Part shown: positions 17,205 to 26,039 of the stretch, in pieces
Numbering within the stretch: position 1 is the stretch's first letter
How the letters are laid out: each line of letters begins with the position of its first letter
NCBI RefSeq assembly: GCF_016583645.1
Contig: NZ_NRRL01000028.1
Coordinates: forward strand, 1 to 47,933
Direction: 5' to 3'
From: Rhodovibrio sodomensis
GTDB lineage: Bacteria > Pseudomonadota > Alphaproteobacteria > Kiloniellales > Rhodovibrionaceae
Length of the DNA stretch: 47,933 nt
Made by a program: the position numbers and the translations under genes
Notes under the pieces: generated by a model
Told to the model about the DNA's origin: nothing
Seen by the model: only the letters and a program-made list of their open reading frames with translations
The model's database searches: none

Positions 17205-17264
17205 CGCCGCCGCGCGTCGGCCGGGGCGCGTCAAGACACACGACGGCTAAGCAGGAGGCAGGCC

Positions 17265-17897
17265 ATGTCGCTGAAGGACCTGCTCGACAACAACGCCCGC
17301 TGGGCGGCGCAGAAGGATGCGGAAGACCCCGACTACTTCCGCATGCTGAGTGAGCAGCAGAGCCCGGAGTACCTCTGGATCGGCTGTTCCGACAGCCGGG
17401 TGCCGGCGAACGAGATCGTCGATCTGCATCCGGGCGAACTGTTCGTGCACCGCAACGTCGCCAACCTGGTGGTCGCGTCCGACCTGAACATGCTGTCGGT
17501 GCTGCAGTACGCGGTGGAGATCCTGCGGGTGCGCCACGTGATCGTCTGCGGCCATTACGGCTGCGGCGGCGTGCGCGCGGCGCTGCGGCGGGTCGAGTTG
17601 GGGCTGATCGACAACTGGCTGGAGCCGCTGCGCGGCCTGTGCGACCAGCACGCGGAGGACCTGGCCGCCCACGACGGCGAGGCGGCGCGGGCCGACCGGC
17701 TGTGCGAGATCAACGTCGTCCGACAGGCGACCAACGTCGCCCAAACGCCGATCGTGCAGGGTGCCTGGCGGCGCGGACAGCGGGTCTCGGTGCACGGCTG
17801 GATCTACGGCCTGGGCGACGGCCGGCTGCGCGACCTCGGCTGCACGCTCAACCGGCCGGAAGACTTGCATCTGGCCGCCCGTCTCACGCACGGCTGA
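17265..17897 (+). CDS. can: Beta-class carbonic anhydrase
   Basis: The 210-residue enzyme interconverts CO2 and bicarbonate in the cytoplasm. Zinc ligands are visible as CSDSR (Cys41, Asp43, Arg45) and CGHYGCGG (His97, Cys100). Family segments PGELFVHRNVANLV, SVLQYAVEILRVRHVIVCG and VHGWIYGLGDGRL are all present, and the length is standard. An AGGAGG ribosome site lies a few bases before ATG. It stands alone downstream of the XRE gene with a 60-base gap, so co-transcription is possible. Confidence 0.95.
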   Translation: MSLKDLLDNNARWAAQKDAEDPDYFRMLSEQQSPEYLWIGCSDSRVPANEIVDLHPGELFVHRNVANLVVASDLNMLSVLQYAVEILRVRHVIVCGHYGCGGVRAALRRVELGLIDNWLEPLRGLCDQHAEDLAAHDGEAARADRLCEINVVRQATNVAQTPIVQGAWRRGQRVSVHGWIYGLGDGRLRDLGCTLNRPEDLHLAARLTHG

Positions 17898-17960
17898 AAC
17901 CGGAATCTCACATGCTAACGGTTGCGATCGCCGTGTTCGACCCAACGTTGGTGCGCAGAC

Positions 17961-17990
17961 GTGCCGTGCCGTGCCGTGCCGTCCCGTGCC
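17961..17990. repeat. GTGCC pentamer tandem repeat
   Basis: Six successive 5-bp units (four GTGCC, then GTCCC, then GTGCC) stand between the carbonic anhydrase and the DUF4168 gene. A slippage-prone tract of this kind can vary in unit number. It lies about 90 bases before the next start, outside any coding sequence. Confidence 0.8.
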
Positions 17991-18075
17991 GGCCGCCGCT
18001 GCGCGCCGGCCGGTGTTCCGCCGGGCGCTCGTCGGATCGCCCCCAACCGAGACTGACCTTGAAAGGAGAGTCTCC

Positions 18076-18510
18076 ATGACCAGCCGCTCCCCGTTGCGCG
18101 CCCTCGCCATCGCGCTGGCCGCCGTGGCGGGCCTCGCCGTCGCCGGTGTGTCCGGTCCGGCCGCCGCCCAGAACTCGGGTAACCAGGGCTCCGGCCAGCC
18201 GTCGCAGCAGCAGACGCCGGACTACTCCGACGCCAAGCTGGAATCGTTCGCCGTGGCCGCGGCCAAGGTGCGTACCGTGATGCAGGAGTACCGGCCGCAG
18301 CTGCGCCAGGCCCGCCAGAACCAGGACCGCGCGCAGTTCGAGAAGGTCCGGATGCAGGCGCGCCAGGCGGTCGAGCAGGAGATCGCCGCGACCGAGGGCA
18401 TCAGCAGCCGCGAGTACCAGCAGATCGCGCAGGACGCGCGCAAAGACGAGAACTTGCGCCGGAAGGTGCTGGGCATGATGAAGGCCCAGCAGCAGGGTCA
18501 GGGCCAGTAG
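18076..18510 (+). CDS. DUF4168 secreted protein
   Basis: The 144-residue protein has a clear Sec signal (RALAIALAAVAGLAVAGV ... AAAQ, cleavage near residue 32). A Gln/Ser/Gly-rich linker (NSGNQGSGQPSQQQTPD) and a helical DUF4168 domain follow (AVAAAKVRTVMQEYRPQL ... GISSREYQQIAQDARKDENL). The C-terminus is Gln/Gly-rich. It should be periplasmic; the family has no established activity. A good ribosome site (AAAGGAGA) precedes ATG 18076. It sits alone between carbonic anhydrase and clpS. Confidence 0.85.
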   Translation: MTSRSPLRALAIALAAVAGLAVAGVSGPAAAQNSGNQGSGQPSQQQTPDYSDAKLESFAVAAAKVRTVMQEYRPQLRQARQNQDRAQFEKVRMQARQAVEQEIAATEGISSREYQQIAQDARKDENLRRKVLGMMKAQQQGQGQ

Positions 18511-18673
18511 GATCAGGGCCGGTTGGACCGAGGGGGTAAGCCCGCTCTGTCCCCGTGCGGCCGCGCCGGTGCGCGTTATCGGCGTGGGCGCGGCCGGCGG
18601 CGCGCCCGCGATCGACCGGCGTGCCCCCACGTCGGGCGCCCAGGCGCCTCGGTATCCAAGCCGGGTTCGTGCG

Positions 18674-18979
18674 ATGAGTGAAGACGTCGTCACCCCGAAA
18701 ACCACGACCAGCACCAAGACGGCGCGGCCGCGCATGTACAAGGTGCTGCTGCACAACGACGACTACACCCCGCGCGAGTTCGTCGTGGCAGTGCTGTACA
18801 GCGTGTTCGGGATGAACGAATCCAAGGCCTACAGCGTGATGATGGCGGCGCATCAGCAGGGCACCGCGCTGGTCGCCGTCTATGCCAAGGACATCGCCGA
18901 GACCAAGGCGCAGGAAGCCTGCGAGATGGCGCGGCAGGAAGGCCATCCGCTGATGCTCTCGACCGAGCCGGAGGAGTAG
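18674..18979 (+). CDS. clpS: ATP-dependent Clp protease adaptor ClpS
   Basis: The 101-residue adaptor recognises N-degron substrates and hands them to ClpAP. After a ~20-residue flexible N-terminus come the signature VLLHNDDYTPREFVV, where the Asn-Asp-Asp motif binds the substrate N-terminus, SKAYSVMMAAHQQGTALV with the conserved His, and ETKAQEACEMARQEGHPL. ATG 18674 gives the usual length. clpA is not adjacent in this window. Confidence 0.94.
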   Translation: MSEDVVTPKTTTSTKTARPRMYKVLLHNDDYTPREFVVAVLYSVFGMNESKAYSVMMAAHQQGTALVAVYAKDIAETKAQEACEMARQEGHPLMLSTEPEE

Positions 18980-19172
18980 CGCGCGGGCGGCGGCACACAC
19001 GCCCACCGGGGGTGCCGACTGGGGCGTCGACCGGATGCTTCGCGGCGCGATGTTTTCGGATCGCGCCTCAGTACGGCGCTGTCACCAGAGGCGCGATCGG
19101 GGAATCGGCAAACACGGCCGCCCTTGGCGCAGTTGCGAGAGCCATGGTCTCCGCCGGGTCGTGTCATAATAG

Positions 19173-19196
19173 CCGGGTGCCCGGCGGTTTTGTTTT
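19173..19196 (+). terminator. Possible intrinsic terminator upstream of selO
   Basis: GCCGG-GTGC-CCGGC forms a short GC stem followed by GGTTTTGTTTT. It lies about 200 bases after clpS and 70 before selO, so it could end clpS read-through or act as a leader hairpin. The stem is only five base pairs. Confidence 0.35.
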
Positions 19197-19266
19197 CACA
19201 GCAAGAGGCCTACATTCCAGCTCGGGTATCTGCCCGATCCAACTGGCAAGGAAAGGCCTGACCGTC

Positions 19267-20808
19267 ATGGCGCTCAGCGACGCGCAGCCCGCCGGCCCCG
19301 CCGACCGCACGCAGGACGGTGCACGCGACAGGCCGGACGTCTTCGGCTTCGAGACCAGCTATGCCCGTCTGCCGGAGCGCTTCTACGCCCGGGTGCAGCC
19401 GGCCCAGGTGCGCGACCCGAAGTTCTTGCGTGTGAACGGGACGCTGGCCCGCGAGCTCGGGCTGGATCCGGATCAGCTGGAGACCGACGCGGCGCTGCAG
19501 GTGTTCGCCGGCAACCGGGTGCCCGAAAGCGCCGATCCGATCGCCCAGGCGTACGCCGGCCACCAGTTCGGCAACTGGGTGCCGCAGCTGGGCGACGGCC
19601 GCGCCGTGCTGCTGGGCGAGCTGACCGACCGCAACGGGGTCAAGCGCGACGTCCAGTTGAAGGGCGCGGGCAAGACGCCGTTTTCCCGGATGGGCGACGG
19701 CCGCGCGGCGCTGTTCCCGGTGGTCGCGGAGTATCTGGGCAGCGAGGCGATGGCCGCGCTGGGCGTGCCCACGACGCGCGCCCTCGCCATGGTCACCACG
19801 GGCGAGCGGGTGATCCGGGAGGACATCCGCCCGGGCGGCGTGATCGCGCGGGTGGCGACCAGCCACGTGCGCGTCGGCACCTTCGAGTACTTCGCCCGGA
19901 ACGGCGACCAGCAGGGCGTCAAGCAGCTCGCCGACTACGTGCTCGACCGGCACTATCCGGAACTGAAGGCGGCCGATAGCCCGTACGCCGCTCTGCTCCA
20001 GGAAGTCACGCGGCGCACCGGCGACCTGGTCGCGCAGTGGATGCTGGTCGGCTTCATCCACGGGGTGATGAACACCGACAACGTCTCGATCGTCGGCGAG
20101 ACGATCGACTACGGCCCGTTCGCCTGGATGGACAGCTACCACCCGGCGGCCTGCTTCTCCGCCGTCGACATGGGCGGGCGCTACGCCTTCAACCAGCAGC
20201 CGCAGATGGCGCACTGGAACCTTTGCCGTTTCGCCGAGACGCTGCTGCCGCTGCTCTCGGAGGATACCGAGCAGGGCAAGCAGGCGGCCTACGACGCGCT
20301 GGGCGCGTTCGAGCCGGCGTTCGACGCCCGCTTCAACGCCGGCCTGCGCGCCAAGATCGGGCTGCAGACCGAGCAGGAAGGGGATGTGGACCTGGCGCTC
20401 GACCTGCTGCGCCGGATGGCGGAGGAAAGCGCCGACTTCACGCTCACCTTCCGCCGGCTGTCGGACGCCGACGGCGCGGATACGGGCCACGACGAGCAAC
20501 TGCGGGCGCTGTTCCGCGATCCCGCGTCGTTCGACGCGTGGGCGCAGCAGTGGCGCCCGCGCCTCGCGCGCGAGGCGCGGGCGGACAGCGACCGCAAGGC
20601 CGCGATGCGCGCGGTCAACCCGGCCTTCGTGCTGCGCAAGCACCACGTCTACCGCGCCTACGACGGCATCCTGGCCGGCGACCACAGCCCGCTGGACGCG
20701 CTGCTGACCGTGCTGGCGGAGCCGTTCGCCGACCATCCCGAGCACGCCGACCTCGCCCAGCCGCCGGCGCAGAACGAGATCGTCCGGAACACCTTCTGCG
20801 GGACGTAA
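19267..20808 (+). CDS. selO: SelO/YdiU family protein adenylyltransferase
   Basis: The 513-residue pseudokinase-fold enzyme transfers AMP from ATP to protein hydroxyls, mainly in redox homeostasis. It shows YAGHQFGNWVPQLGDGRA, VQLKGAGKTPFSRMGDGRAA, IARVATSHVRVGTFEYFA, the catalytic GFIHGVMNTDNVSI, the metal-binding IDYGPFAWMD and FNQQPQMAHWNLCRFAE. The C-terminus ends NTFCGT, placing a Cys third from the end where eukaryotic SelO carries selenocysteine. Length and motif order are standard. ATG 19267 is followed by a short hydrophilic leader. It is monocistronic. Confidence 0.94.
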   Translation: MALSDAQPAGPADRTQDGARDRPDVFGFETSYARLPERFYARVQPAQVRDPKFLRVNGTLARELGLDPDQLETDAALQVFAGNRVPESADPIAQAYAGHQFGNWVPQLGDGRAVLLGELTDRNGVKRDVQLKGAGKTPFSRMGDGRAALFPVVAEYLGSEAMAALGVPTTRALAMVTTGERVIREDIRPGGVIARVATSHVRVGTFEYFARNGDQQGVKQLADYVLDRHYPELKAADSPYAALLQEVTRRTGDLVAQWMLVGFIHGVMNTDNVSIVGETIDYGPFAWMDSYHPAACFSAVDMGGRYAFNQQPQMAHWNLCRFAETLLPLLSEDTEQGKQAAYDALGAFEPAFDARFNAGLRAKIGLQTEQEGDVDLALDLLRRMAEESADFTLTFRRLSDADGADTGHDEQLRALFRDPASFDAWAQQWRPRLAREARADSDRKAAMRAVNPAFVLRKHHVYRAYDGILAGDHSPLDALLTVLAEPFADHPEHADLAQPPAQNEIVRNTFCGT

Positions 20809-21147
20809 GCGGGCCTGCGGGCCCCGTCGGGCGGGGTTCGACACGGCGCCTGCCGCGCCTGCTCAGCAGGAAGCGGGCTGTTTTAAGGGACACAACTGCA
20901 TCCTGAGCCGGCCGCGGCCCTGCCGACGGATGCCTGACGGCGGTTGCCACAGGCAGACAGCCTGATCCGCGCCGGTCGGCCGCGGCAGACGTACACCCGT
21001 ACGCCCGACGCCGATCGGGACGTACACCCGGCGAAAGGGTGGACACAGGGTTGCGCGGCGCGACTTTGGTAGCGCGCGCGGTTCGTGCCATAAGGTGCGG
21101 CAGCGCGCCGCCGCGCCTCTGTCCGCCACCCGGATTCCACGCGTTTC
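20809..21147. other. Intergenic region without recognised gene
   Basis: This 339-base gap separates selO from the exporter gene. It contains two direct copies of GACGTACACCCG (near 20988 and 21020) and a short CCTGCT/AGCAGG palindrome near 20857. I see no conserved reading frame, RNA gene or strong terminator. Confidence 0.5.
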
Positions 21148-22374
21148 ATGACCCAGGCGACCGACACGCCCGCGCGGCCGGCGGAAAGCCGGATCGCGTT
21201 CCCGGAATTCATCGTGCTGATTGCCGGCATGATGGCGCTGACCGCGTTGTCGCTGGACATGATGCTGCCGGCCCTGCCGGCGATCGGGCGCGCCTTCCAG
21301 CTGGCCGACCCGAACGCCGCCCAGCTGGTGATCGTCGTCTACCTGTTCGGCTTTTCCGCCGGACACCTCTACGCCGGCCCGCTGTCCGACCGGCTGGGCC
21401 GCAAGCCGATCCTGATGACCGGCCTGCTGGTTTACGCCGTCGGCAGCCTGCTGGCCGCGGCGGCGCCGGACTTCGTCACCCTTCTGATCGGCCGGGTGAT
21501 CCAGGGGCTGGGGGCGGCCGCCCCGCGGGTCGTCGCGATGGCGGTGGTGCGCGACCGCTACGCCGGACGCGGCATGTCCAAGGTGATGTCGTTCGTCATG
21601 ATGGTGTTCATCATGGTGCCGGTGATCGCGCCCACGCTGGGCAGCGGCGTGCTGCTGCTCGGGCCCTGGCGCTGGATCTTCGCCTTTCTGGTGCTGGCCG
21701 GCGCCGGGCTCGCGCTGTGGTCGGCGCTGCGGCTGGAAGAGACCTGCCCGCCGGGCGCCGCCGTGCCGCTGAAGACGGCGGTGAAGACCATGCTGACCAC
21801 GCCGCAGTGCGTGGGCTACACGCTCGCCATCGGGTTCATGTTCGGCAACATGATGACCTACGTCTCCACCGCCGAGCAGGTATTTACCCGGGTCTACGGC
21901 CTGGGGCAGGCGTTCACGCTGCTGTTCGGCGCGATCGCGTTCGCCGTTGTCGCGGCCTCGTTCTCCAACTCCCGGATCGTGGAAAAGCTCGGCATGCGCC
22001 GGGTGTCGCACGCGGCGCTGCTGGCGTACCTGGCGCTGTGCGGCGGCATGGCGGTGTTCGGCTTCCCGGCGGAGCCGCCGCTGGTGGTGTACGCGCTGTT
22101 CTGCGCCGGCACGTTCTTCTGCTTCGGCCACGTGGTGCCGAACTTCAACGCGCTGGCGATGGAGCCGCTTGGCCGGGTCGCGGGGGTCGGCTCCTCGCTG
22201 GTCGGCTTCTGGATGATGGCGGCGGGGGCCAGCCTTGCCGGACTGGTCGGCGCGCAGTTCGACGGCACGGTGCGGCCGGTCACGATCGGCTTCACGGTGC
22301 TCGCCCTGTGCACCCTGGCGACCGTGCTGGTGACCGAACGCGGGCGGCTGTTCCGGGTCGGTGAGGGCGGCTGA
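21148..22374 (+). CDS. MFS transporter, Bcr/CflA-type drug exporter
   Basis: The 408-residue inner-membrane protein has 12 predicted helices. Helix 1 carries the DHA1 motif (SLDMMLPALPAIGRAF). GHLYAGPLSDRLGRKPILM is the MFS loop 2-3 signature, and IGRVIQGLGAAAPRVVAMAV is the motif before helix 5. The family exports bicyclomycin, chloramphenicol, sulfonamides or metabolites by proton antiport; the substrate here is open. The N-terminal ~18 residues are cytoplasmic. It stands alone. Confidence 0.9.
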   Translation: MTQATDTPARPAESRIAFPEFIVLIAGMMALTALSLDMMLPALPAIGRAFQLADPNAAQLVIVVYLFGFSAGHLYAGPLSDRLGRKPILMTGLLVYAVGSLLAAAAPDFVTLLIGRVIQGLGAAAPRVVAMAVVRDRYAGRGMSKVMSFVMMVFIMVPVIAPTLGSGVLLLGPWRWIFAFLVLAGAGLALWSALRLEETCPPGAAVPLKTAVKTMLTTPQCVGYTLAIGFMFGNMMTYVSTAEQVFTRVYGLGQAFTLLFGAIAFAVVAASFSNSRIVEKLGMRRVSHAALLAYLALCGGMAVFGFPAEPPLVVYALFCAGTFFCFGHVVPNFNALAMEPLGRVAGVGSSLVGFWMMAAGASLAGLVGAQFDGTVRPVTIGFTVLALCTLATVLVTERGRLFRVGEGG

Positions 22375-22456
22375 GGGGGCCGGCCCGGCTGGTTTAACCG
22401 CGTGCCCGTGATACAAGGGGCGCGTTAGCCCCAACGCCGTCTAGCGCAGAACGCCT

Positions 22457-22532
22457 GAAGGCGGCCCCCGCCTTCGGACTGGAGTCCGGCTTAGCCGCGC
22501 CGAGCCCAAATCGCCCCAGCCCAAATCGCCCC
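22457..22532. repeat. Hairpins and 15-bp tandem repeat before the antiporter gene
   Basis: GAAGGCGG-CCC-CCGCCTTC (22457-22475) and CGGACT-GG-AGTCCG (22475-22488) are back-to-back hairpins. AGCCCAAATCGCCCC then occurs twice in tandem (22503-22517, 22518-22532), ending 23 bases before the antiporter ATG. The hairpins could end the exporter transcript. The tandem copies sit in the likely leader of the antiporter mRNA. Confidence 0.65.
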
Positions 22533-22555
22533 AGGCAAACCCGTAAGCGATCCCG

Positions 22556-24376
22556 ATGCCCGACCACGGCCACCTGAACGACGTGCTGATCATCCTGCTG
22601 GCGGCGATCCTGTGCGTCGCGCTGTTCCAGCGGCTGCGGATCACGCCGGTGCTGGGCTACCTGACCGCGGGCATGCTGATCGGGCCGTACGCCGCGGGTC
22701 TGGTCCAGGACCCCGCGGGCACCGAGCTGCTCGCCGAGTTCGGCGTGATCTTCCTGCTGTTCACGATCGGTCTCGACCTGCCGCTGCGCCGGCTGGTCGA
22801 GATGCGCCATCTGATCTTCGGCCTCGGGCTGGCCCAGGTCGCCCTGACCTCGGCCGCGATCGCTGGCGTCGCGATGGCCGCCGGGCTCAGCGTGGAGACC
22901 GCCTTGATCCTGGGCGGCGCGCTCGCGCTGTCGTCGACGGCGACCGTGCTGCAGCTGCTGATCGAGCGGCGCGAACTGGCGGACCGCCACGGCCGGCTCT
23001 CGGTCGCGGTGCTGCTGTTCCAGGACCTCGCCGTGGTGCCGCTGTTGGCCCTGCTGCCGATCCTGGCCGGCGGGTCGACCAACATCGTGGGCGCGCTCGG
23101 CCTGGCCGCGGTCAAGGCCGCGATCGCGATCGGCGCGATCCTGCTGATCGGCCGGCTGTTCCTGCGCCCGGTCTACCGGGTGATCGCGGAGACCCGGAAC
23201 CCCGAGATCTTCGCCGCCACGAATCTGTTGATCGTGCTCGCCACCGGCTACGCGACCGCGCAGGCGGGCATGTCGATGGCGCTGGGCGCGTTCCTGGCGG
23301 GCCTGCTGCTCGCCGATACCGAGTATCGCCACCAGATCGAGGCGGACATCCAGCCGTTCCGCGGTCTGTTCCTCGGCCTGTTCTTCATCACCGTGGGCAT
23401 GTCGATCGATCTGGGCCGGATCGTCGACAACCTGTTCCCGCTGCTGGGTCTGGCGGTGGCGCTGCTGGCCGGCAAGGCGGCGATCCTGTACGCGCTGCTG
23501 CGCGCCTTCCGCCAGGGTCACCGGATGGCCGCGCGGGTCGCGCTGCTACTCGCGCAGGGCGGGGAGTTCGCGTTCGTCATCCTGGGCCTCGCCCTGCAGC
23601 TCGACGTGGTGAGCGCCCCGGTGGGCCAGGCGCTGCTGGCGGTGGTCGCGATCTCGATGGCGACCACCCCGGTGTTCGCCTGGGCCGGCCGGCGCTGGTT
23701 CGGCCACGAGAGTCGGCCCGCGGGCAGCGCCGAGCAGCTGGAGGAAGCCACCGGCGATCTGGACCATCACGTGCTGGTCGCCGGGTTCGGCCGGGTCGGC
23801 TGGACGGTCTGTAAGCTGTTGGAGCGCAACGACGTGCCCTACGTCGCGCTCGATTTCGACATGGAGCGCGTGCGCCGCGGGCGGAACGAGAACATGCCGG
23901 TCTACTTCGGCGATGCCAGCCGGCTGGAGGTATTGCGCGCCGCCGGGCTGGAACGCGCGCGGGCGGCGGTGATCACACTCGACCAGCCGGGGCTGGCCGA
24001 GCGCGCGGTCGGCGCCCTGCGCGGCCACGATTCGGCGTTCACGATCGTCTCGCGCGCCCGCGACGGCCGGCACCGTAAGCGCCTGGAACTGGCCGGCGCC
24101 AGCGCGGTGGTCTCCGAAGCGGTGGAAGCCAGCCTGCAGCTGGGCGCGACCGTGCTGCGCCTGTCCGGCACGGACGACGCGCGGGTCGAGGAAAGCCTGA
24201 ACGCCTTCCGGCGCAACGACTACGCGCTGCTCGACGAATTGCTGGAGGAGCGCGAACAGGCGAACGGCGACACGGAAAAGCTAACCGAGACCGGCAGCTG
24301 GTTCGCCCGCCACATCGCGCCGCGCCGGCGCCGGCGCAGCGAACGCGGGACCGGCGATGGCAGCGGCGGCCGCTGA
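22556..24376 (+). CDS. CPA2 monovalent cation:proton antiporter with RCK domain (Kef type)
   Basis: The 606-residue protein has about 12 membrane helices (residues 1-385) with CPA2 signatures: LGYLTAGMLIGPYAAG, FGVIFLLFTIGLDLPLRRL, ALALSSTATVLQLL, VLLFQDLAVVPLLALLPIL and ALGAFLAGLLLADTEYRHQI. A Rossmann-type RCK/TrkA-N domain follows (VLVAGFGRVGWTVCKLLE, residues ~400-520). The C-terminal tail is very basic (RRRRRS). It should move K+ or Na+ against H+ across the inner membrane. There is no ancillary kefF/kefG partner nearby. KefB-like glutathione gating is not proven by sequence. Confidence 0.92.
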   Translation: MPDHGHLNDVLIILLAAILCVALFQRLRITPVLGYLTAGMLIGPYAAGLVQDPAGTELLAEFGVIFLLFTIGLDLPLRRLVEMRHLIFGLGLAQVALTSAAIAGVAMAAGLSVETALILGGALALSSTATVLQLLIERRELADRHGRLSVAVLLFQDLAVVPLLALLPILAGGSTNIVGALGLAAVKAAIAIGAILLIGRLFLRPVYRVIAETRNPEIFAATNLLIVLATGYATAQAGMSMALGAFLAGLLLADTEYRHQIEADIQPFRGLFLGLFFITVGMSIDLGRIVDNLFPLLGLAVALLAGKAAILYALLRAFRQGHRMAARVALLLAQGGEFAFVILGLALQLDVVSAPVGQALLAVVAISMATTPVFAWAGRRWFGHESRPAGSAEQLEEATGDLDHHVLVAGFGRVGWTVCKLLERNDVPYVALDFDMERVRRGRNENMPVYFGDASRLEVLRAAGLERARAAVITLDQPGLAERAVGALRGHDSAFTIVSRARDGRHRKRLELAGASAVVSEAVEASLQLGATVLRLSGTDDARVEESLNAFRRNDYALLDELLEEREQANGDTEKLTETGSWFARHIAPRRRRRSERGTGDGSGGR

Positions 24377-24533
24377 ACAGAACGCCTGGACCGGAAGATG
24401 CTAGGCGGAGAGACGCTGGGTGTTGGCGTATAGCCGAAGTACCGAAGATGTAACGGCGGGTCGGATTAGACGTACTACGAAAGAGCGGACGCGCTTTTCA
24501 CAGCTTGTTAAGTGGCGCCGTCCAGGCTCCGGC

Positions 24534-24649
24534 TAGAGCAAAATCGATGAAGATCGAGTCGGCCTTCATCGTGAATTTTGCTCTAACTGCTTGATGAGAG
24601 AGCAAGATTCAGCTGAAAGGTGGCTTCACCTGTCAGCATCTTGCTCTAA
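24534..24649. repeat. Two-hairpin dispersed repeat, copy B
   Basis: The copy starts CTAGAGCAAAATCGATGAAG and ends CAGCATCTTGCTCTAA. Its two imperfect hairpins and linker align with copies A and D. It sits in the 307-base gap after the antiporter gene (24377-24683). The rest of that gap is lower in GC than its surroundings and shows no gene. Confidence 0.85.
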
Positions 24650-24683
24650 CCGCCATTTCCCGCGCACGACCGAGCCCACCGCC

Positions 24684-24911
24684 ATGACCGAGCCGAGCGA
24701 TCCCAAGCGCCATCCCGCACGCGATGCCTGCGGCGCCCTGCTGAGTATCAGCGAGGATTTTCACCAGCTGCTGCGCGCCAACTGCCGGCGCTGCGCGACC
24801 GGCACCGGCCAATGCGGGGTCGAGGTGATCCGCCAGGCGCTGGCGGCGGATGAGGGCGCCCCGCTGGCACTGGATGCGCCAGCGGCGTACGCCCAGCCGA
24901 GCCGGCATTAG
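24684..24911 (+). CDS. Small Cys-containing hypothetical protein
   Basis: The 75-residue protein, MTEPSDPKRHPARDACGALL..., contains four cysteines, three of them in NCRRCATGTGQCGVEVIR, a spacing that could bind a metal or form disulfides. There is no signal peptide or membrane segment. I do not recognise the family. It is bracketed by repeat copies B and C, so it may have arrived or been preserved with them. Codon use is GC-rich like the chromosome. It could be a small cytoplasmic regulator, but the coding status itself is only moderately supported. Confidence 0.5.
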   Translation: MTEPSDPKRHPARDACGALLSISEDFHQLLRANCRRCATGTGQCGVEVIRQALAADEGAPLALDAPAAYAQPSRH

Positions 24912-24914
24912 GAC

Positions 24915-24956
24915 CAGATGCTGAAAGGTGGACTTGCCTTTCAGCATCTTGCTCTA
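24915..24956. repeat. Two-hairpin dispersed repeat, half copy C
   Basis: This segment contains only the second hairpin of the family (AGATGCTGAAAGGTGGACTT ... TTTCAGCATCT) and ends TTGCTCTAG. The terminal CTA, read on the minus strand, is the TAG stop of the glucosaminidase-like gene. Confidence 0.8.
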
Positions 24957-25982
24957 GTCGTCGGTGAACGAGCTCGCGTCGACCAGCTGATCCGCCCGCG
25001 GGCGCAGGCGCGCTCCGGCGAACGCCTGCAGGTCGTTGGCCCGGATCGTCACGCGGATGTCCGAGACGTAGTCCTGCCCGCGCGCCGAGTAGTCGAGCAA
25101 CCCCGCGGCCATCTCCGCGCTGTCGGGATAGGCGCCTTGGGCCCGCGCCTCGGCGCGGATCGTGCGCAACTCGGCATAGGCCGGATGGGTGTTCAGGTTG
25201 CGCAGATAGGCCTCCACGGAGGCCGTGACCGTCGCGAAGGCGCGCACCCGGAAGTCCGGATCTTCCAAGCCTTGCGGGACCATGCCGGGCACGTCCGGAT
25301 CGCGCGTGTGCTGGCCGAACAGGGCGTTGCCCTGCTGGGCGAACCGGCTGGTGCCCCAGCCCGTCTCGATCGCCGCCTGGGCGAGCACAAGGGCCGGCGG
25401 CACGATGTCCACACGCCGTTTCAGTTTCTGCAGGTTGGCGGGCTCGACCTGGTACTGGTCCGCCAGATCCTGCAGCTTGTCGGCCATGCCCTGGGGCAGC
25501 TCGTCGGGCGGGATGTCGAGCGCGATCAGCGTGGTGACGAAGTCGCGTTGTTCGCGAATTTCCGCGTTGGCGCGCAGCACGGCCGGCAATATTGTCTTGA
25601 TGAATAGACGCTTGCGCGCCCCGACCCGGTCGACCCTCGCGAGGCGTGCGGGAAGGTCGGTGACCTTCGCCTGCGGGACCAGTTGCGCGCCCTGGCGCAC
25701 ACGGTCCAGGTCGAGCCGGCGCATGCGCACCAGTGGCGGCTGGACCTGCGCGGGCCCGGCGGCAGCTAACCGCAGGTCGAACCTGGAGACGTTGTCGGCT
25801 GGGCCGTTGCCGCCGCTACCCGCCGGGTTGGGCGCGATGGACGGTGCTTTCAGCGCGTCCACGGATGGATCGTTGGCGTGAGCGGGCGACACGCCGACGT
25901 GCGTGCAGCCGCTGGCGGACAACAGCACGACCGCGGCCATGACGGCGCGCGGGGCCATCGCCGGACGGATCGGAAATCTCAT
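24954..25982 (-). CDS. Bax/FlgJ-type glucosaminidase-like lipoprotein
   Basis: The 342-residue protein has a lipoprotein signal (VMAAVVLLSASGC, lipid Cys27). An ~85-residue linker is followed by a glucosaminidase-type domain: RKRLFIKTILPAVLRANAEI, VPPALVLAQAAIETGWGTSR with the presumed catalytic Glu, FAQQGNALFGQ, AFATVTASVEAYLRNLNTHP and SARGQDYVSDIRVTI. It resembles E. coli Bax, an exported protein with peptidoglycan-hydrolase similarity. It should act in the periplasm attached to a membrane. The last sense codons and stop lie in repeat half copy C, so the C-terminal residues may have been altered by that insertion. Confidence 0.85.
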   Translation of the reverse strand: MRFPIRPAMAPRAVMAAVVLLSASGCTHVGVSPAHANDPSVDALKAPSIAPNPAGSGGNGPADNVSRFDLRLAAAGPAQVQPPLVRMRRLDLDRVRQGAQLVPQAKVTDLPARLARVDRVGARKRLFIKTILPAVLRANAEIREQRDFVTTLIALDIPPDELPQGMADKLQDLADQYQVEPANLQKLKRRVDIVPPALVLAQAAIETGWGTSRFAQQGNALFGQHTRDPDVPGMVPQGLEDPDFRVRAFATVTASVEAYLRNLNTHPAYAELRTIRAEARAQGAYPDSAEMAAGLLDYSARGQDYVSDIRVTIRANDLQAFAGARLRPRADQLVDASSFTDD

Positions 25983-26039
25983 GTAACAGCCGCTCTCTCG
26001 TCTTCCGAGGTGCCCCCACACCTCGCCCGCGGGGTAGGG

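Noticed and set aside
18569..18673. N-terminal extension of ClpS from an earlier start
   Set aside because: The extra ~35 residues are Arg/Pro/Gly-rich and unlike ClpS. ATG 18674 gives the usual length.
19133..19171. TTGCGA ... CATAAT as a sigma-70 promoter of selO
   Set aside because: The spacer is about 27 bases, too long for a standard promoter.
24377..24533. Possible tRNA or small RNA in a lower-GC gap
   Set aside because: No cloverleaf or conserved tRNA arms could be traced. Nothing specific supports an RNA gene.
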